Shown here: positions 32,713 to 41,146 of the stretch, piece after piece
Layout of the letters: every line of letters begins with the position of its first letter
How positions within the stretch are numbered: position 1 is the first letter of the stretch
Source of the DNA: Cellulomonas sp. ACRRI
Lineage (GTDB): Bacteria; Actinomycetota; Actinomycetes; Actinomycetales; Cellulomonadaceae
Assembly: GCF_022346185.1 (NCBI RefSeq)
Contig: NZ_JAKRMS010000001.1
Span: 62,001 to 126,000, forward strand
Length of the DNA: 64,000 nt
Direction of reading: 5' to 3'
Made by a program: the position numbers and the translations under genes
Notes under the pieces: model-generated
What the model was told of the DNA's origin: nothing
Seen by the model: the letters and a program-made list of their open reading frames with translations, nothing else
The model's database searches: none

Positions 32713-33720
32713 GTGAAGGCACCCGTCATGAAGCGCTGGCAGGCGGCAGAGTTCGGTGATCCGGCGCAGGTGGTCCGACTGGAGGAGGTCCCTGTGCCCG
32801 TGGTCGGCGCGGGTGAGGCGCTGGTGCGGGTCCGCGCGGCCAGCCTCGCGCTGCCGGACCTGATGATGCTGCGCGGCGAGTACCCGATGGTCCCGGCCCC
32901 GCCGGTGACCCCGGGGCAGGAGGTCGTCGGTGTCGTCGAGAAGGCCGGCGACGGCTTCCCCCTTCCCGTGGGGACCCGGGTCGTCGGCGGCGCCCGCTTC
33001 GACATCGGTGCCGGGGGTCTCGCGGAGTACACGGCGATGCCGGGGTGGAGCGCGTTCCCGGTGATGGAGGGCCTGAGCGACGAGCAGGCGGTCGGGTTCG
33101 TCGGGTCGTTCCACGTCGCGCACATCGGGCTGCATCACCGCGCCCGCCTGCGCGCAGGAGAGGTGGTGCTCGTCCTGGGCGGGGCCGGCCGGACCGGCTC
33201 GGCTGCGATCCAGGTCGCCAAGGCGCTGGGCGCGACCGTCGTCGCCACCGCGCGCACCGCCGCCAAGGCGCGCTTCTGCGAAGCCCAGGGAGCGGACCTC
33301 GTCGTCGACCTGAGCGCCCCGGATGCGGCGGGCGCCATCGACGCCCTCACCGACGGGCACGGCGTCGACGTCGTCTACGACACCGTCGGCGGCGAGGCGT
33401 ACGCCGCCGCGACCGCGGTCCTCGCCCGCGGCGCGCGCGTCCTCCTGGTGGGCTTCGCCAGCGGCACGCCCGCACGCCCCGACGCGCAGGACATGCTGAT
33501 GCGCGACTACGCGGTCATCGGGACCCTGTCGTCGTTCCGCGACGACGACGAGGGCACCGACACCCTCGAGGCCCTGTCCGCGATGCTGTCCGCCGGGCAG
33601 ATCGACCCGCCCGTCACCGCGGTGCACCCGTTCGACGACGTCCCCGCCGCCCTGGCTCGTCGGGCCGAGGACGCCTCCGGGCAGACCGTCGTCCTTCTCG
33701 CGCCCACTGCCCTCACCTGA
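32713..33720 (+). CDS. Zinc-independent quinone oxidoreductase (MDR superfamily)
   Basis: A 335-residue NADPH:quinone reductase-like protein. The N-terminal GroES-like domain (residues 1-130) lacks zinc ligands. The Rossmann part starts VLVLGGAGRTGSAAIQVAKALG (about 155-176), followed by ATARTAAKARFCEAQGADLVV. These enzymes reduce quinones or activated double bonds with NADPH. GGAGGAG precedes the GTG; an ATG fifteen bases on is a possible alternative. It heads an operon with two F420-reductase-like genes (gaps 108 and 70 bases) under the divergent TetR. Confidence 0.87.
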   Translation: MKAPVMKRWQAAEFGDPAQVVRLEEVPVPVVGAGEALVRVRAASLALPDLMMLRGEYPMVPAPPVTPGQEVVGVVEKAGDGFPLPVGTRVVGGARFDIGAGGLAEYTAMPGWSAFPVMEGLSDEQAVGFVGSFHVAHIGLHHRARLRAGEVVLVLGGAGRTGSAAIQVAKALGATVVATARTAAKARFCEAQGADLVVDLSAPDAAGAIDALTDGHGVDVVYDTVGGEAYAAATAVLARGARVLLVGFASGTPARPDAQDMLMRDYAVIGTLSSFRDDDEGTDTLEALSAMLSAGQIDPPVTAVHPFDDVPAALARRAEDASGQTVVLLAPTALT

Positions 33721-33828
33721 GCGAGCCAGTCCTCTCCGCTCGCGGAGACAGCACCCGCGTGACGACCGCCGCGTGTGGCCGCGACCACCCGTCCGCCAGC
33801 GTCCGACCACGACAGGAACAAGCAGCGC

Positions 33829-34542
33829 ATGAGCACCATCGGCATCATCGGCAGCGGCAACATCGGGTCCGCGGTCGCCCGTCTGGCGACTCAGGCCGAA
33901 TTCACCACCATCATCGCCAACTCCCGCGGCCCGGCATCGCTGACCGATCTCGTGGCGGACCTCGGGCCGCGGGCGAGCGCCGGCACCGTCGAGCAGGCCG
34001 CGTCTGCCGACATCGTCGTGGTGGCGGTGCCGTTGACGGTCACGCTCGCCCTGCCGCCCGAGCTCCTCGCCGGCACGACCGTCCTGGACTCCAGCAACTA
34101 CTACCCGTCCCGCGACGGCCGGATCGGCGAGCTCGACGACAACAGCACGACGACCAGCGAGCTCGTCCAGGCCCACCTGGCCAAGAGCCGCCTGGTCAAG
34201 GCGTTCAACAACATCCTCGCCCACCACATCACCGAGCTCGCCCGACCGGCAGGTGCGGACGACCGGAGCGCTCTGCCCCTTGCCGGCGACCACCCGGACG
34301 CCGTGGCAGCAGCCGCCGGGTTCATCGACGCGCTCGGCTTCGACACCGTCGACACCGGGCCGCTGTCGGACTCCTGGCGTCTCGAGCCGGAGACCGGCGG
34401 GTACACCCAGCTCTACCTGGTCGACCCGTCCGTTGCGTACGAGCAGATCATGACCACGGCCAGCGCACCGTTGCCGGCGGACCGCCTCCGCCGCGCTCTG
34501 GCCGGCGTCCCCCGGATCGACGTCGGAAGCCGCACGGCCTGA
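33829..34542 (+). CDS. F420:NADP reductase-like dinucleotide-binding protein, paralogue 3
   Basis: A 237-residue COG2085-type protein. It shares GSGNIG, NSRGP, DSSNYYPSRDGRIGEL, LVKAFNNILAHH, LAGDH and DTGPLSDSWR with the other three paralogues but is the most divergent. Its end is different (LPADRLRRALAGVPRIDVGS), and VKAFNN replaces VKAWNT. It is probably the second gene of the quinone oxidoreductase operon. Function beyond NADP binding is inferred. Confidence 0.84.
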   Translation: MSTIGIIGSGNIGSAVARLATQAEFTTIIANSRGPASLTDLVADLGPRASAGTVEQAASADIVVVAVPLTVTLALPPELLAGTTVLDSSNYYPSRDGRIGELDDNSTTTSELVQAHLAKSRLVKAFNNILAHHITELARPAGADDRSALPLAGDHPDAVAAAAGFIDALGFDTVDTGPLSDSWRLEPETGGYTQLYLVDPSVAYEQIMTTASAPLPADRLRRALAGVPRIDVGSRTA

Positions 34543-34612
34543 ACCTCGGCTGATCCGGAACCCACCCCGGAGCACCCACCTCAGCATCTCGAGCACCACG
34601 GAAGGACCGACC

Positions 34613-35356
34613 ATGCAGATCGGCATCATCGGGGCGGGCTCCATCGGGACGATCCTGGCCCGCCGGCTCGCCCGCGCCGGGCACGACGTCTCCGTCGCGA
34701 ACTCCCGTGCCCCCGAGACCGTCAACGCGGCGGCCCTCAGCACGGGCGCCACGGCGGTGTGGGCGGCGGACGCGGCCGCGGCTGCCGGCGTCGTGATCGT
34801 GTCGGTCAACCTCGGCCAGATCCCGTCCGTAGCCGACCTGGTCGCCGCCGCTCCTGCGGACGCGGTCATCATCGACACCTCCAACTACTTCCCACACCGG
34901 GACGGCGTGATCGAGGGCCTGGGCCAGGGCCAGACCGAGAGCCTGTGGGTGCAGCGGCAGTACCGGCGTCCCCTCGTCAAGGCGTGGAACACCATCACCA
35001 CCGCGTCGTTCGCCGACAGGTCCACCGAGCCCGGCACCCCCGGACGCATCGCGCTGCCCGTCGCGGCGGACGACGACCGGCAGCGAGCCGTCGGCATGGA
35101 GCTGGTGGAGCAGACCGGATTCACGGCGTTCGACGCAGGCGTGATCGCGGACTCGTGGCGCCAGCAGCCCGGCACCCCGGCGTACACCACCGACCTGACC
35201 GTCGAGGAGCTGCCCGCGGCGCTCGCCAAGGCCGACGCCCACGCCGCCGCCCGCCGACGCGACCTGATGATCCAGATCTACGACGAGCGCACCCAGACCG
35301 AGGGAAGCCTGCCCGGCCCGGACTTCCAGCTGGCTCTCACGCGGGCACTCTTCTGA
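34613..35356 (+). CDS. F420:NADP reductase-like dinucleotide-binding protein, paralogue 4
   Basis: A 247-residue COG2085-type protein with GAGSIG, NSRAPETV (Ala in place of Gly), DTSNYFPHRDGVIEG, VKAWNTITTASFA, VAADD and TGFTAFDAGVIADSWRQQPG. It combines features of paralogues 1/2 (the C-terminal ADSWRQQPGTPAYTTDL block) and 3 (HRDG in the middle). GGAAGGACCGACC precedes the ATG. It is the last gene of the TetR-controlled operon starting at 32713. Confidence 0.84.
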   Translation: MQIGIIGAGSIGTILARRLARAGHDVSVANSRAPETVNAAALSTGATAVWAADAAAAAGVVIVSVNLGQIPSVADLVAAAPADAVIIDTSNYFPHRDGVIEGLGQGQTESLWVQRQYRRPLVKAWNTITTASFADRSTEPGTPGRIALPVAADDDRQRAVGMELVEQTGFTAFDAGVIADSWRQQPGTPAYTTDLTVEELPAALAKADAHAAARRRDLMIQIYDERTQTEGSLPGPDFQLALTRALF

Positions 35357-35473
35357 CCCGCTCGTCGCTCTGACGGCGCCGATGCCAGAGCGTGCCCTCG
35401 GGTCGTGCCGTCCCCGGCGAACTGGTACAGCACGGCGGCCGAGAAACCGGCCGAACCGTCCGGCTGCCTGTGC

Positions 35474-36367
35474 TCACCACGACGACGAAACGCGAGCCAT
35501 CACACGTCGTGAGCTTCGAGCACAGGCGTCGTCGTGCGCGAGGCTGACGGACAGCTCGCGGTGCGCGGCCGCCTGCTCCAGCAGCTGGTTCGCCTTGGTC
35601 TCGAACACCGCGACGGCGTCCTCCCCCGCGGCGAAGCGTGCCGGCGGCTGGTCCAGGTCGGACAGCTCGACGATCGCGCGGGCGAGCTTGGCCGGGTCGC
35701 CACCCTGGATGCCGTCCATGCCGCGCCAGGCCGCCACGGTCTGCTCGGTGCGCTCGGCGTAGTCCGGGATCGAGGCGGGGGCGTACTGGGTGGACTGCGG
35801 GCTGAGCAGCTCGGTGCGGAAGAACCCGGGCTCGACGAGCATCGTCGTGATCCCGAACGGTGCGACCTCGGGGGCCAGGGCCTCCATGAACCCCTCGACG
35901 CCGAACTTGGAGGCGGCGTACGCGCTGGTGAACTCGACCGCCGAGGCGATGCCCGCGGTGGAGGAGATCGTGACGACGAGCCCGGAACGCTGCGCACGCA
36001 TCGGCGGCAGCGCTGCTCGGGTGACGTTGACCGGCCCGAACAGGGTGGTCTCGATCTGGGAACGGAACGCCTCGGGCGTCATCTCCTCGAAGAACCCCGC
36101 CTGGAAGCTGCCGGCGTTGTTCACCAGCACGTCGAGGTGGCCGAACCGCCGCACCGCGGCGGCGACCGCGGCCTCGGCCGCAGCGGGGTCGGTGACGTCG
36201 AGGTCGACCGCCAGCAGGTCCTCGTGCCGGCCGACAGCCCGGGTGACCGTCGCGCTGTCACGGGCGGTGGCGACCACCGCGTGACCGGCGGCCAGTGCGG
36301 CCTTCGTGATGTCGACGCCGAGTCCGCGGCCGGCTCCGGTGATGAAGAAGACCCTCTTGTCGCTCAT
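35474..36367 (-). CDS. SDR family oxidoreductase
   Basis: A 297-residue short-chain dehydrogenase of the group acting on large hydrophobic substrates. TGAGRGLGVDI (residues 10-20) binds NADP, and NNAGSFQAG, VTISSTAG and SAYAASKFGVEGF give the catalytic Asn-Ser-Tyr-Lys set. The last 20 residues (HDDACARSSRRVMARVSSSW) look unlike the family and may be a read-through extension. It is divergent from an XRE regulator. Confidence 0.87.
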   Translation of the reverse strand: MSDKRVFFITGAGRGLGVDITKAALAAGHAVVATARDSATVTRAVGRHEDLLAVDLDVTDPAAAEAAVAAAVRRFGHLDVLVNNAGSFQAGFFEEMTPEAFRSQIETTLFGPVNVTRAALPPMRAQRSGLVVTISSTAGIASAVEFTSAYAASKFGVEGFMEALAPEVAPFGITTMLVEPGFFRTELLSPQSTQYAPASIPDYAERTEQTVAAWRGMDGIQGGDPAKLARAIVELSDLDQPPARFAAGEDAVAVFETKANQLLEQAAAHRELSVSLAHDDACARSSRRVMARVSSSW

Positions 36368-36537
36368 GGCTGTGCCCTGCTCTCGTGGGTGGCGTGGGGG
36401 TGGAGCTGACCGAGACGGCCCCGCGGGCCGCTCACTCCATCCATGGAACCGACCGCTCGAACCGTGCGGGAGACCCTGCGAGAGGGGTACCAGCAGAGAC
36501 CCCCGAGAGCGGCGACCCGAGTCGTACAGTCGAGAAC

Positions 36538-37467
36538 ATGGCCGACCGGGACGAACATCGAGACGTGCGCGGCGACGTCCGCGCGCAGATCCGGGAGTTC
36601 CTCTCCACGCGGCGCGCGCGCATCACCCCCGAGCAGGCCGGCCTGCCCGTCTACGGCGGTGACCGACGCCGGGTCCCCGGGTTGCGGCGCTCCGAGGTCG
36701 CCAGCCTGGCCGGCATCTCCCCCGAGTACATGACCAAGCTCGAGCGCGGCAACGCCACCGGCGTCTCCGAGGGCGTCGTCGAGGGCCTGGTCAACGCGCT
36801 GCAGCTCGACGACGCCGAGCGCGCGCACCTGGAGGACCTCCTCCGGACGGCCGGCAGCAGCCGACCACCCCGACGTCGACCCACCACCGAGCGCGTGCGC
36901 CCCACCCTCCAGCGGATCCTCGACTCGATGAGCGGCAGCCCCGCCTTCGTCCTCAACGGACGCCTCGACGTGCTGACTCCGAACCGCCTGGGTGCAGCGC
37001 TGTACGCGCCGATCCTCGACGGTCCCCGGCGGTCTGCCAACACCGCTCGCTTCGTGTTCCTGGACCCACGTGCGCGCGACTTCTTCCGGGACTACAACCG
37101 CGCCGCGAACGACACGGTCGCCCTGCTGCGTGCCGAGGCCGGCCGTGACCCCTACGACCGGGAGCTCAGCGACCTGGTGGGGCAGCTGTCCACCCGCAGT
37201 GAGCAGTTCCGCCGCCGCTGGGCCGCCCACGACGTCCGCATCCACACCAGCGGTGTCAAGCTCATCCACCACCCCGTCGTCGGCGACCTCGACCTGCCCT
37301 ACGAGTCCGTCACCCTGCCGGCCGACGCCGGGCAGAGCCTGCTCTTCTACACGGCCGAACCGGGATCCCCCACCCAGGACGCCCTGCAGATGCTCGCCAG
37401 CTGGTCGGCGCCAGGAACGACGCCGCCCCGACGGCAGGCTGAGGCGGACGAACGAGGCCGCCGCTGA
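36538..37467 (+). CDS. XRE regulator with MmyB-like ligand domain
   Basis: A 309-residue regulator. The helix-turn-helix reads RRSEVASLAGISPEYMTKLE (about residues 59-78) with the preceding VYGGDRRRVPGLR typical of this actinobacterial group. The C-terminal MmyB-like domain (about 120-290) may bind fatty acids or related lipids. A -10-like TACAGT (36525-36530) stands seven bases before the ATG, so the mRNA is probably leaderless. It most likely controls the divergent SDR gene. Confidence 0.87.
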   Translation: MADRDEHRDVRGDVRAQIREFLSTRRARITPEQAGLPVYGGDRRRVPGLRRSEVASLAGISPEYMTKLERGNATGVSEGVVEGLVNALQLDDAERAHLEDLLRTAGSSRPPRRRPTTERVRPTLQRILDSMSGSPAFVLNGRLDVLTPNRLGAALYAPILDGPRRSANTARFVFLDPRARDFFRDYNRAANDTVALLRAEAGRDPYDRELSDLVGQLSTRSEQFRRRWAAHDVRIHTSGVKLIHHPVVGDLDLPYESVTLPADAGQSLLFYTAEPGSPTQDALQMLASWSAPGTTPPRRQAEADERGRR

Positions 37468-37501
37468 CGCCCGTGGGCGCACGGCCGAGGCGGCACGTCA
37501 C

Positions 37502-38068
37502 GTGGCCCTGCGGGTGGGAGGACGACCGATTCCCCTCCTGATCCGCGGCGGCACCTCCTCCATCGGTCTCGCGCTGGCCGCGCTCGGTCGCCTGCAGGGG
37601 CTGACCGTGCTCGCGACCACCCGCTCGGCCGACCGGACCCCGATGCTCGAGTCGGCCGGGGTCCACCACGTCGTGATCGACGACGGCGAGATCGCCGACC
37701 GGGTCCGCGCCATCGTGCCGGACGGCGTCGACGGCGCGGTCGAGCTCGTCGGGACGAACGTCATCGGCGACACGCTGCGCGCCGTGCGCCCCGGGGGCAC
37801 GGTCTGCTTCACCGGGATGCTCTCGGACGAGTGGTCGATCCCCGACTTCTACCCGATGGACTGGATCCCGAACGGCGTACGCCTGACCGCGTACTCCGGT
37901 GAGGCCGCCGATCTGCCCGCGAGCGTGCTCCAGGCGTTCCTGGACCACGTGCACCGCGGCCGGGCCCGCGTGCCCGTCGGCCGGGTCTACCACCTGGACG
38001 ACATCGTGCAGGCGCACCGGGACATGGAGGCCGGCGTCGTCGGTGGCAAGGGCGTGGTGCTGCTGTGA
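37502..38068 (+). pseudogene. Truncated quinone oxidoreductase (C-terminal part only)
   Basis: About 188 codons encode the Rossmann and final domains of an MDR-type reductase: PLLIRGGTSSIGLALAALG, VLATTRSADR, and the ending YHLDDIVQAHRDMEAGVVGG. The N-terminal GroES-like domain, about 120 residues, is missing, and the frame runs out of the 3' end of the XRE gene. A GTG at 37502 could start translation, but the substrate domain is lost. This is a deletion remnant. Confidence 0.75.
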
Positions 38069-38150
38069 CACGGTTCCCCGAGCCGTCGGTGACGCCGGCG
38101 GCCACCTGGTCGCGCCCCGGACTCGCCGGTCCGGTCCGGACGGCGGTCGC

Positions 38151-38228
38151 ATGATCGAGTTCCGGGACGTCACCAAGATCTACCCCGGCGGCACCGCCGC
38201 GGTCCGCGCGTTCAGCCTGACGGTGCCT
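38151..38228 (+). pseudogene. N-terminal stub of an ABC transporter ATPase
   Basis: An ATG opens MIEFRDVTKIYPGGTAAVRA and then FSLTVP, the first 26 residues of an osmoprotectant/glycine-betaine-type ATPase (OpuCA/ProV-like). Similarity ends abruptly at about 38228, before the Walker A motif, and unrelated sequence follows. This is a recombination scar. Confidence 0.75.
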
Positions 38229-38328
38229 TCGCACCGTGGCGCTAACTGCGGAGTCTCGTGTCGTCCGGTTCTCCCAGGCGATCACCTACGAGCTGCGGTG
38301 ACGATGGCAGCGCTGGCTTGCCGACCTG

Positions 38329-38775
38329 GTGCGTGACACCGTCTCGGGTGTGCAGCATCGCGGAATCTACGGGATCTGGATCGGCGCCGACGGCCGTGTC
38401 CCCCTGATCCGGAAGTCCCGGGGACCGTACACGGGACTGCTCGATCTTCCGGGCGGCACTCCCGAGCTCGGTGAGACCCCAGAGCAGACGCTGCGCCGAG
38501 AGCTGATCGAGGAATGCGGAGTGACGGCGGCGCACGTGCTCTCGTGGCACGAGTTCGACCTGGTGGTCGTGCGCGACAGCTCGGGCGACCCGATCGACTT
38601 CCGGCACTCCGGGCTCATCGCAGTCCTCGACGTCTGGCAAGCGCCCTCCCCTGTCCGTGACGCCGAGGACGTCACGACCGTCGAGCTGCGCGACCCGCGG
38701 CGGCTCGCCGTGGCGGAGTGCAGCGCACTGCTGGTCGAAGGTCTCACCCACCTGGGAGTGGCGCTCGACGTCTGA
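38329..38775 (+). CDS. NUDIX hydrolase
   Basis: A 148-residue protein with a full Nudix box, GGTPELGETPEQTLRRELIE followed by ECG (about residues 42-64), giving the Glu ligands for Mg. The rest is the usual alpha/beta/alpha sandwich. It would hydrolyse a nucleoside diphosphate-X compound. GTG start; the sequence just upstream is scar DNA, so its present promoter is uncertain. Confidence 0.85.
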   Translation: MRDTVSGVQHRGIYGIWIGADGRVPLIRKSRGPYTGLLDLPGGTPELGETPEQTLRRELIEECGVTAAHVLSWHEFDLVVVRDSSGDPIDFRHSGLIAVLDVWQAPSPVRDAEDVTTVELRDPRRLAVAECSALLVEGLTHLGVALDV

Positions 38776-38794
38776 CGCCCCCCGGCACGGGCTC

Positions 38795-39289
38795 CTACGC
38801 GGTCGCTCCGGGCCGGAGCGATGCGTGACGGGAGATCGTGCCGGCGCTGAGGCTGGGCCTCGGGTCCAGATCGAACAGGTGCTCGGCCTCCCGTCGCGAG
38901 ATGCGCCAGCCGACGTCAGTGCGAACGTAACAGTCGCGATAGACCCCGCCACCGCGGACCCACGTCCCGTCGTCGAACTGCGTCGTCACGCTGACGTCGA
39001 CCTCACCTCGAGCCTGATCGCCGTCCAGATCGATCACGAGGTTGGACGTCCAATGGTGCATCTGCAGGAACGCGCCCCACTGCCACTCGACGGCGGCGCA
39101 GATCGCCTCGACACCTCGGAACTCCTGCGTCGGGGCCACCTGCCAGACGGCGTCGGGGGTCCACACCGCCGCGAACCGGGCGCGGTCACGCTTGTCGGCT
39201 CCGTGGCAGTACTCGTGCACGAGCGCGCGGATGGCGGACTCGGACTCGAGGCGGTCCAGTCGCTCGTGCAGCTCGATCTCGCTCCTCAT
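38795..39289 (-). CDS. SnoaL/NTF2-like protein
   Basis: A 164-residue cone-shaped NTF2-fold protein. RLESESAIRALVHEYCHGAD and DRARFAAVWTPDAVW are the usual first helices and strand of the SnoaL-like/ring-hydroxylating-dioxygenase-beta-like group; the pocket His (MHHWTSN) and Arg (GWRISRREAEHLF) are present. The ligand is unknown. It converges on the NUDIX gene, and copy 3 of the 39-bp repeat lies 38 bases upstream of its start. Confidence 0.85.
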   Translation of the reverse strand: MRSEIELHERLDRLESESAIRALVHEYCHGADKRDRARFAAVWTPDAVWQVAPTQEFRGVEAICAAVEWQWGAFLQMHHWTSNLVIDLDGDQARGEVDVSVTTQFDDGTWVRGGGVYRDCYVRTDVGWRISRREAEHLFDLDPRPSLSAGTISRHASLRPGATA

Positions 39290-39326
39290 GATCGAAACGC
39301 TAGTCACCGCGCCACGAGTGCGGGTC

Positions 39327-39365
39327 GAGTACGACCGATCGTGATGCGCCGAGGTGCCAGGAACA
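39327..39365 (+). repeat. 39-bp interspersed repeat, copy 3
   Basis: Third direct copy, about 7.5 kb from copy 2, with about six differences (for example GATGCGCC for GATACGCA). As with copy 2, it lies directly upstream of a minus-strand gene. Confidence 0.7.
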
Positions 39366-39451
39366 GTCCGCGTCTCGCCCTTTCCGCACGGCCGGGCGCC
39401 TCGGGTCGGCGGGCGCCAGGGTGGCCGCCGACCCGAGGGCCGTCGCGCGAC

Positions 39452-40270
39452 TCAGTGCCCGTTGGCCTCGATGGAGACGTCCTTCCACTGCTCCCAGGTC
39501 TGCAGGCGGGACTGGTAGACCGCCGGGACGATCTGGGTCGGCTGGGTGCCGAAGAGCACGCGCAGCGGCGGCCGCTCCGCGTCGACGATCTTCAGCAGTG
39601 CCGGGCCGGCCGCGGCGGGGTCGCCCACGTCCGCGCCGCCCTGGCGCGCCGCCATCGCCGCGCGCAGCGGGTCGTAGGCGGGCAGCGGGGTCGCGTGCGT
39701 GGCGCTGCTGCCGGCCCAGTCGGTGGCGAATCCGCCGGGCTCGACCAGGGTGACGGCGATCCCGAAGCCGGCGACCTCCTGGGCGAGGGACTCGGTCAGG
39801 CCTTCGAGGGCCCACTTCGAGGCGTGGTACCCGCCGAGGTCCGGGAACGCGGCGACGCCGCCGATCGTGGAGATCTGCACGATGTGCCCGCTCCCCTGCT
39901 CGCGCAGCACCGGCAGCACGGCCTGCGTGACGTTCAGGACGCCGAAGAGGTTGACCTCGAGCTGGTCGCGCAGCTGCTCGGGCGTGATCTCCTCGACGGC
40001 GCCGAACAGCCCGTAGCCGGCGTTGTTGACGACGACGTCGATCCGGCCGAACCGCTCGACCGCGGTGGAGACCGCCGCGAAGGCCGCGTCACGGTCCGTG
40101 ACGTCGAGCGCCAGCGGCAGCACCTTCTCCCCGTACTCCCCCACCAGGTCGTCCAGCGACCCGGCGTCGCGCGCCGTCGCGACCACCTGGTCGCCGCGCC
40201 CGAGCGCGGCTCGGGCGAACTCCCGGCCGAACCCGCGGCTCGTGCCCGTGATGAACCAGACCTTCGACAT
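39452..40270 (-). CDS. SDR family oxidoreductase
   Basis: A 272-residue short-chain dehydrogenase: TGTSRGFGREF (residues 8-18), NNAGYGLFG, QISTIGG and GGYHASKWALEGL provide the cofactor turn and the Asn-Ser-Tyr-Lys set. It belongs to the same subgroup as the SDR at 35474. Divergent from a TetR gene with a shared dyad between. The ATG at 40270 follows GGGGAGGTTC. Confidence 0.88.
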   Translation of the reverse strand: MSKVWFITGTSRGFGREFARAALGRGDQVVATARDAGSLDDLVGEYGEKVLPLALDVTDRDAAFAAVSTAVERFGRIDVVVNNAGYGLFGAVEEITPEQLRDQLEVNLFGVLNVTQAVLPVLREQGSGHIVQISTIGGVAAFPDLGGYHASKWALEGLTESLAQEVAGFGIAVTLVEPGGFATDWAGSSATHATPLPAYDPLRAAMAARQGGADVGDPAAAGPALLKIVDAERPPLRVLFGTQPTQIVPAVYQSRLQTWEQWKDVSIEANGH

Positions 40271-40314
40271 GTGAACCTCCCCGAGAACCAACATCGTCAC
40301 CTTGGGCACGGTAT

Positions 40315-40327
40315 GGCACTCGGTGTC
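40315..40327. promoter_or_regulatory. Candidate TetR operator between SDR and TetR genes
   Basis: GGCAC-TCG-GTGTC is a 5-3-5 dyad with one mismatch, the same geometry as the other TetR sites in this region. On the - strand a TTGCAC stands 17 bases from ATACCG across it, giving a promoter for the SDR gene. Confidence 0.5.
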
Positions 40328-40356
40328 AGGTGTGCAACCGATGGTAGGTTCCGCGT

Positions 40357-40992
40357 ATGACCTCGGGACCGGCGAGCTCGCCGCTGCGGGAGCGCACGCG
40401 CCGTGCGGTCCGCGCGGAGCTGATCGACGCCGCGCAGGACCTGTTCGTCGCGCAGGGGTACGAGGGGACGACCGTGGACCAGATCGCGGCGGCCGTCGGC
40501 ATGTCGCGCCGCAGCTTCTTCCGCTACTTCGCCTCCAAGGACGACCTCGTCCTCGGCAAGTACGACGCGATGGCCGACCAGCTCGTCGAGGCGCTGCACA
40601 GCCGTCCGTCCGACGAGCCGCTGTGGGTCTCGCTGCGACGGGTGCTGGACGGCGTGGTCGACTACGCCACGGACCCCACCAAGGCGCCCCGCATGGCGGC
40701 GATGGAACGCATCGTGCAGACGAACGACGCGCTGCGCGCCTCCTACCTCCAGCGCCTCGACGCCATCCAGGGCGCGCTGGTCACCGCGGCACGCGAACGA
40801 GCGCGGGCCTCAGGGCACGCCTGGGACGACGCGAGCCCCGCGCCGGCGGCGGCGGTCGGCGCTGCGTTCGCGTGCGTGCGCACCGCGAACGACCTCGCCG
40901 CCAGCACCGGACTGAGCCTGTCCGACCTGCTCGACGACGCGTTCAGCCAGCTCGGCGCCGTCGTGTCCGCGCCGGCTGGGCCTCCGGCCTGA
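40357..40992 (+). CDS. TetR/AcrR family repressor
   Basis: A 211-residue TetR protein with the helix-turn-helix TTVDQIAAAVGMSRRSFFRY. Its N-terminal 60 residues resemble those of the TetR at 27395 (AAQDLFVAQGYEGTTVDQI against AAECLFREQGYDATTVDDI), so they may share ancestry. It is divergent from the SDR at 39452 and probably represses it. Confidence 0.88.
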   Translation: MTSGPASSPLRERTRRAVRAELIDAAQDLFVAQGYEGTTVDQIAAAVGMSRRSFFRYFASKDDLVLGKYDAMADQLVEALHSRPSDEPLWVSLRRVLDGVVDYATDPTKAPRMAAMERIVQTNDALRASYLQRLDAIQGALVTAARERARASGHAWDDASPAPAAAVGAAFACVRTANDLAASTGLSLSDLLDDAFSQLGAVVSAPAGPPA

Positions 40993-41146
40993 CGCGCGGA
41001 CGGCTGCCCCGACCCGCGGACGGTGCACACCCCCGTGCCGTCGGCCGGGTCCGAGGTGCGCCGGACGATCACGCCCTGCTGCCCCGATGACGGCACGCAA
41101 GATCGCTGATGACCCTCGGCTCGGCCGGGCGTGCACGCTGGGGCGC

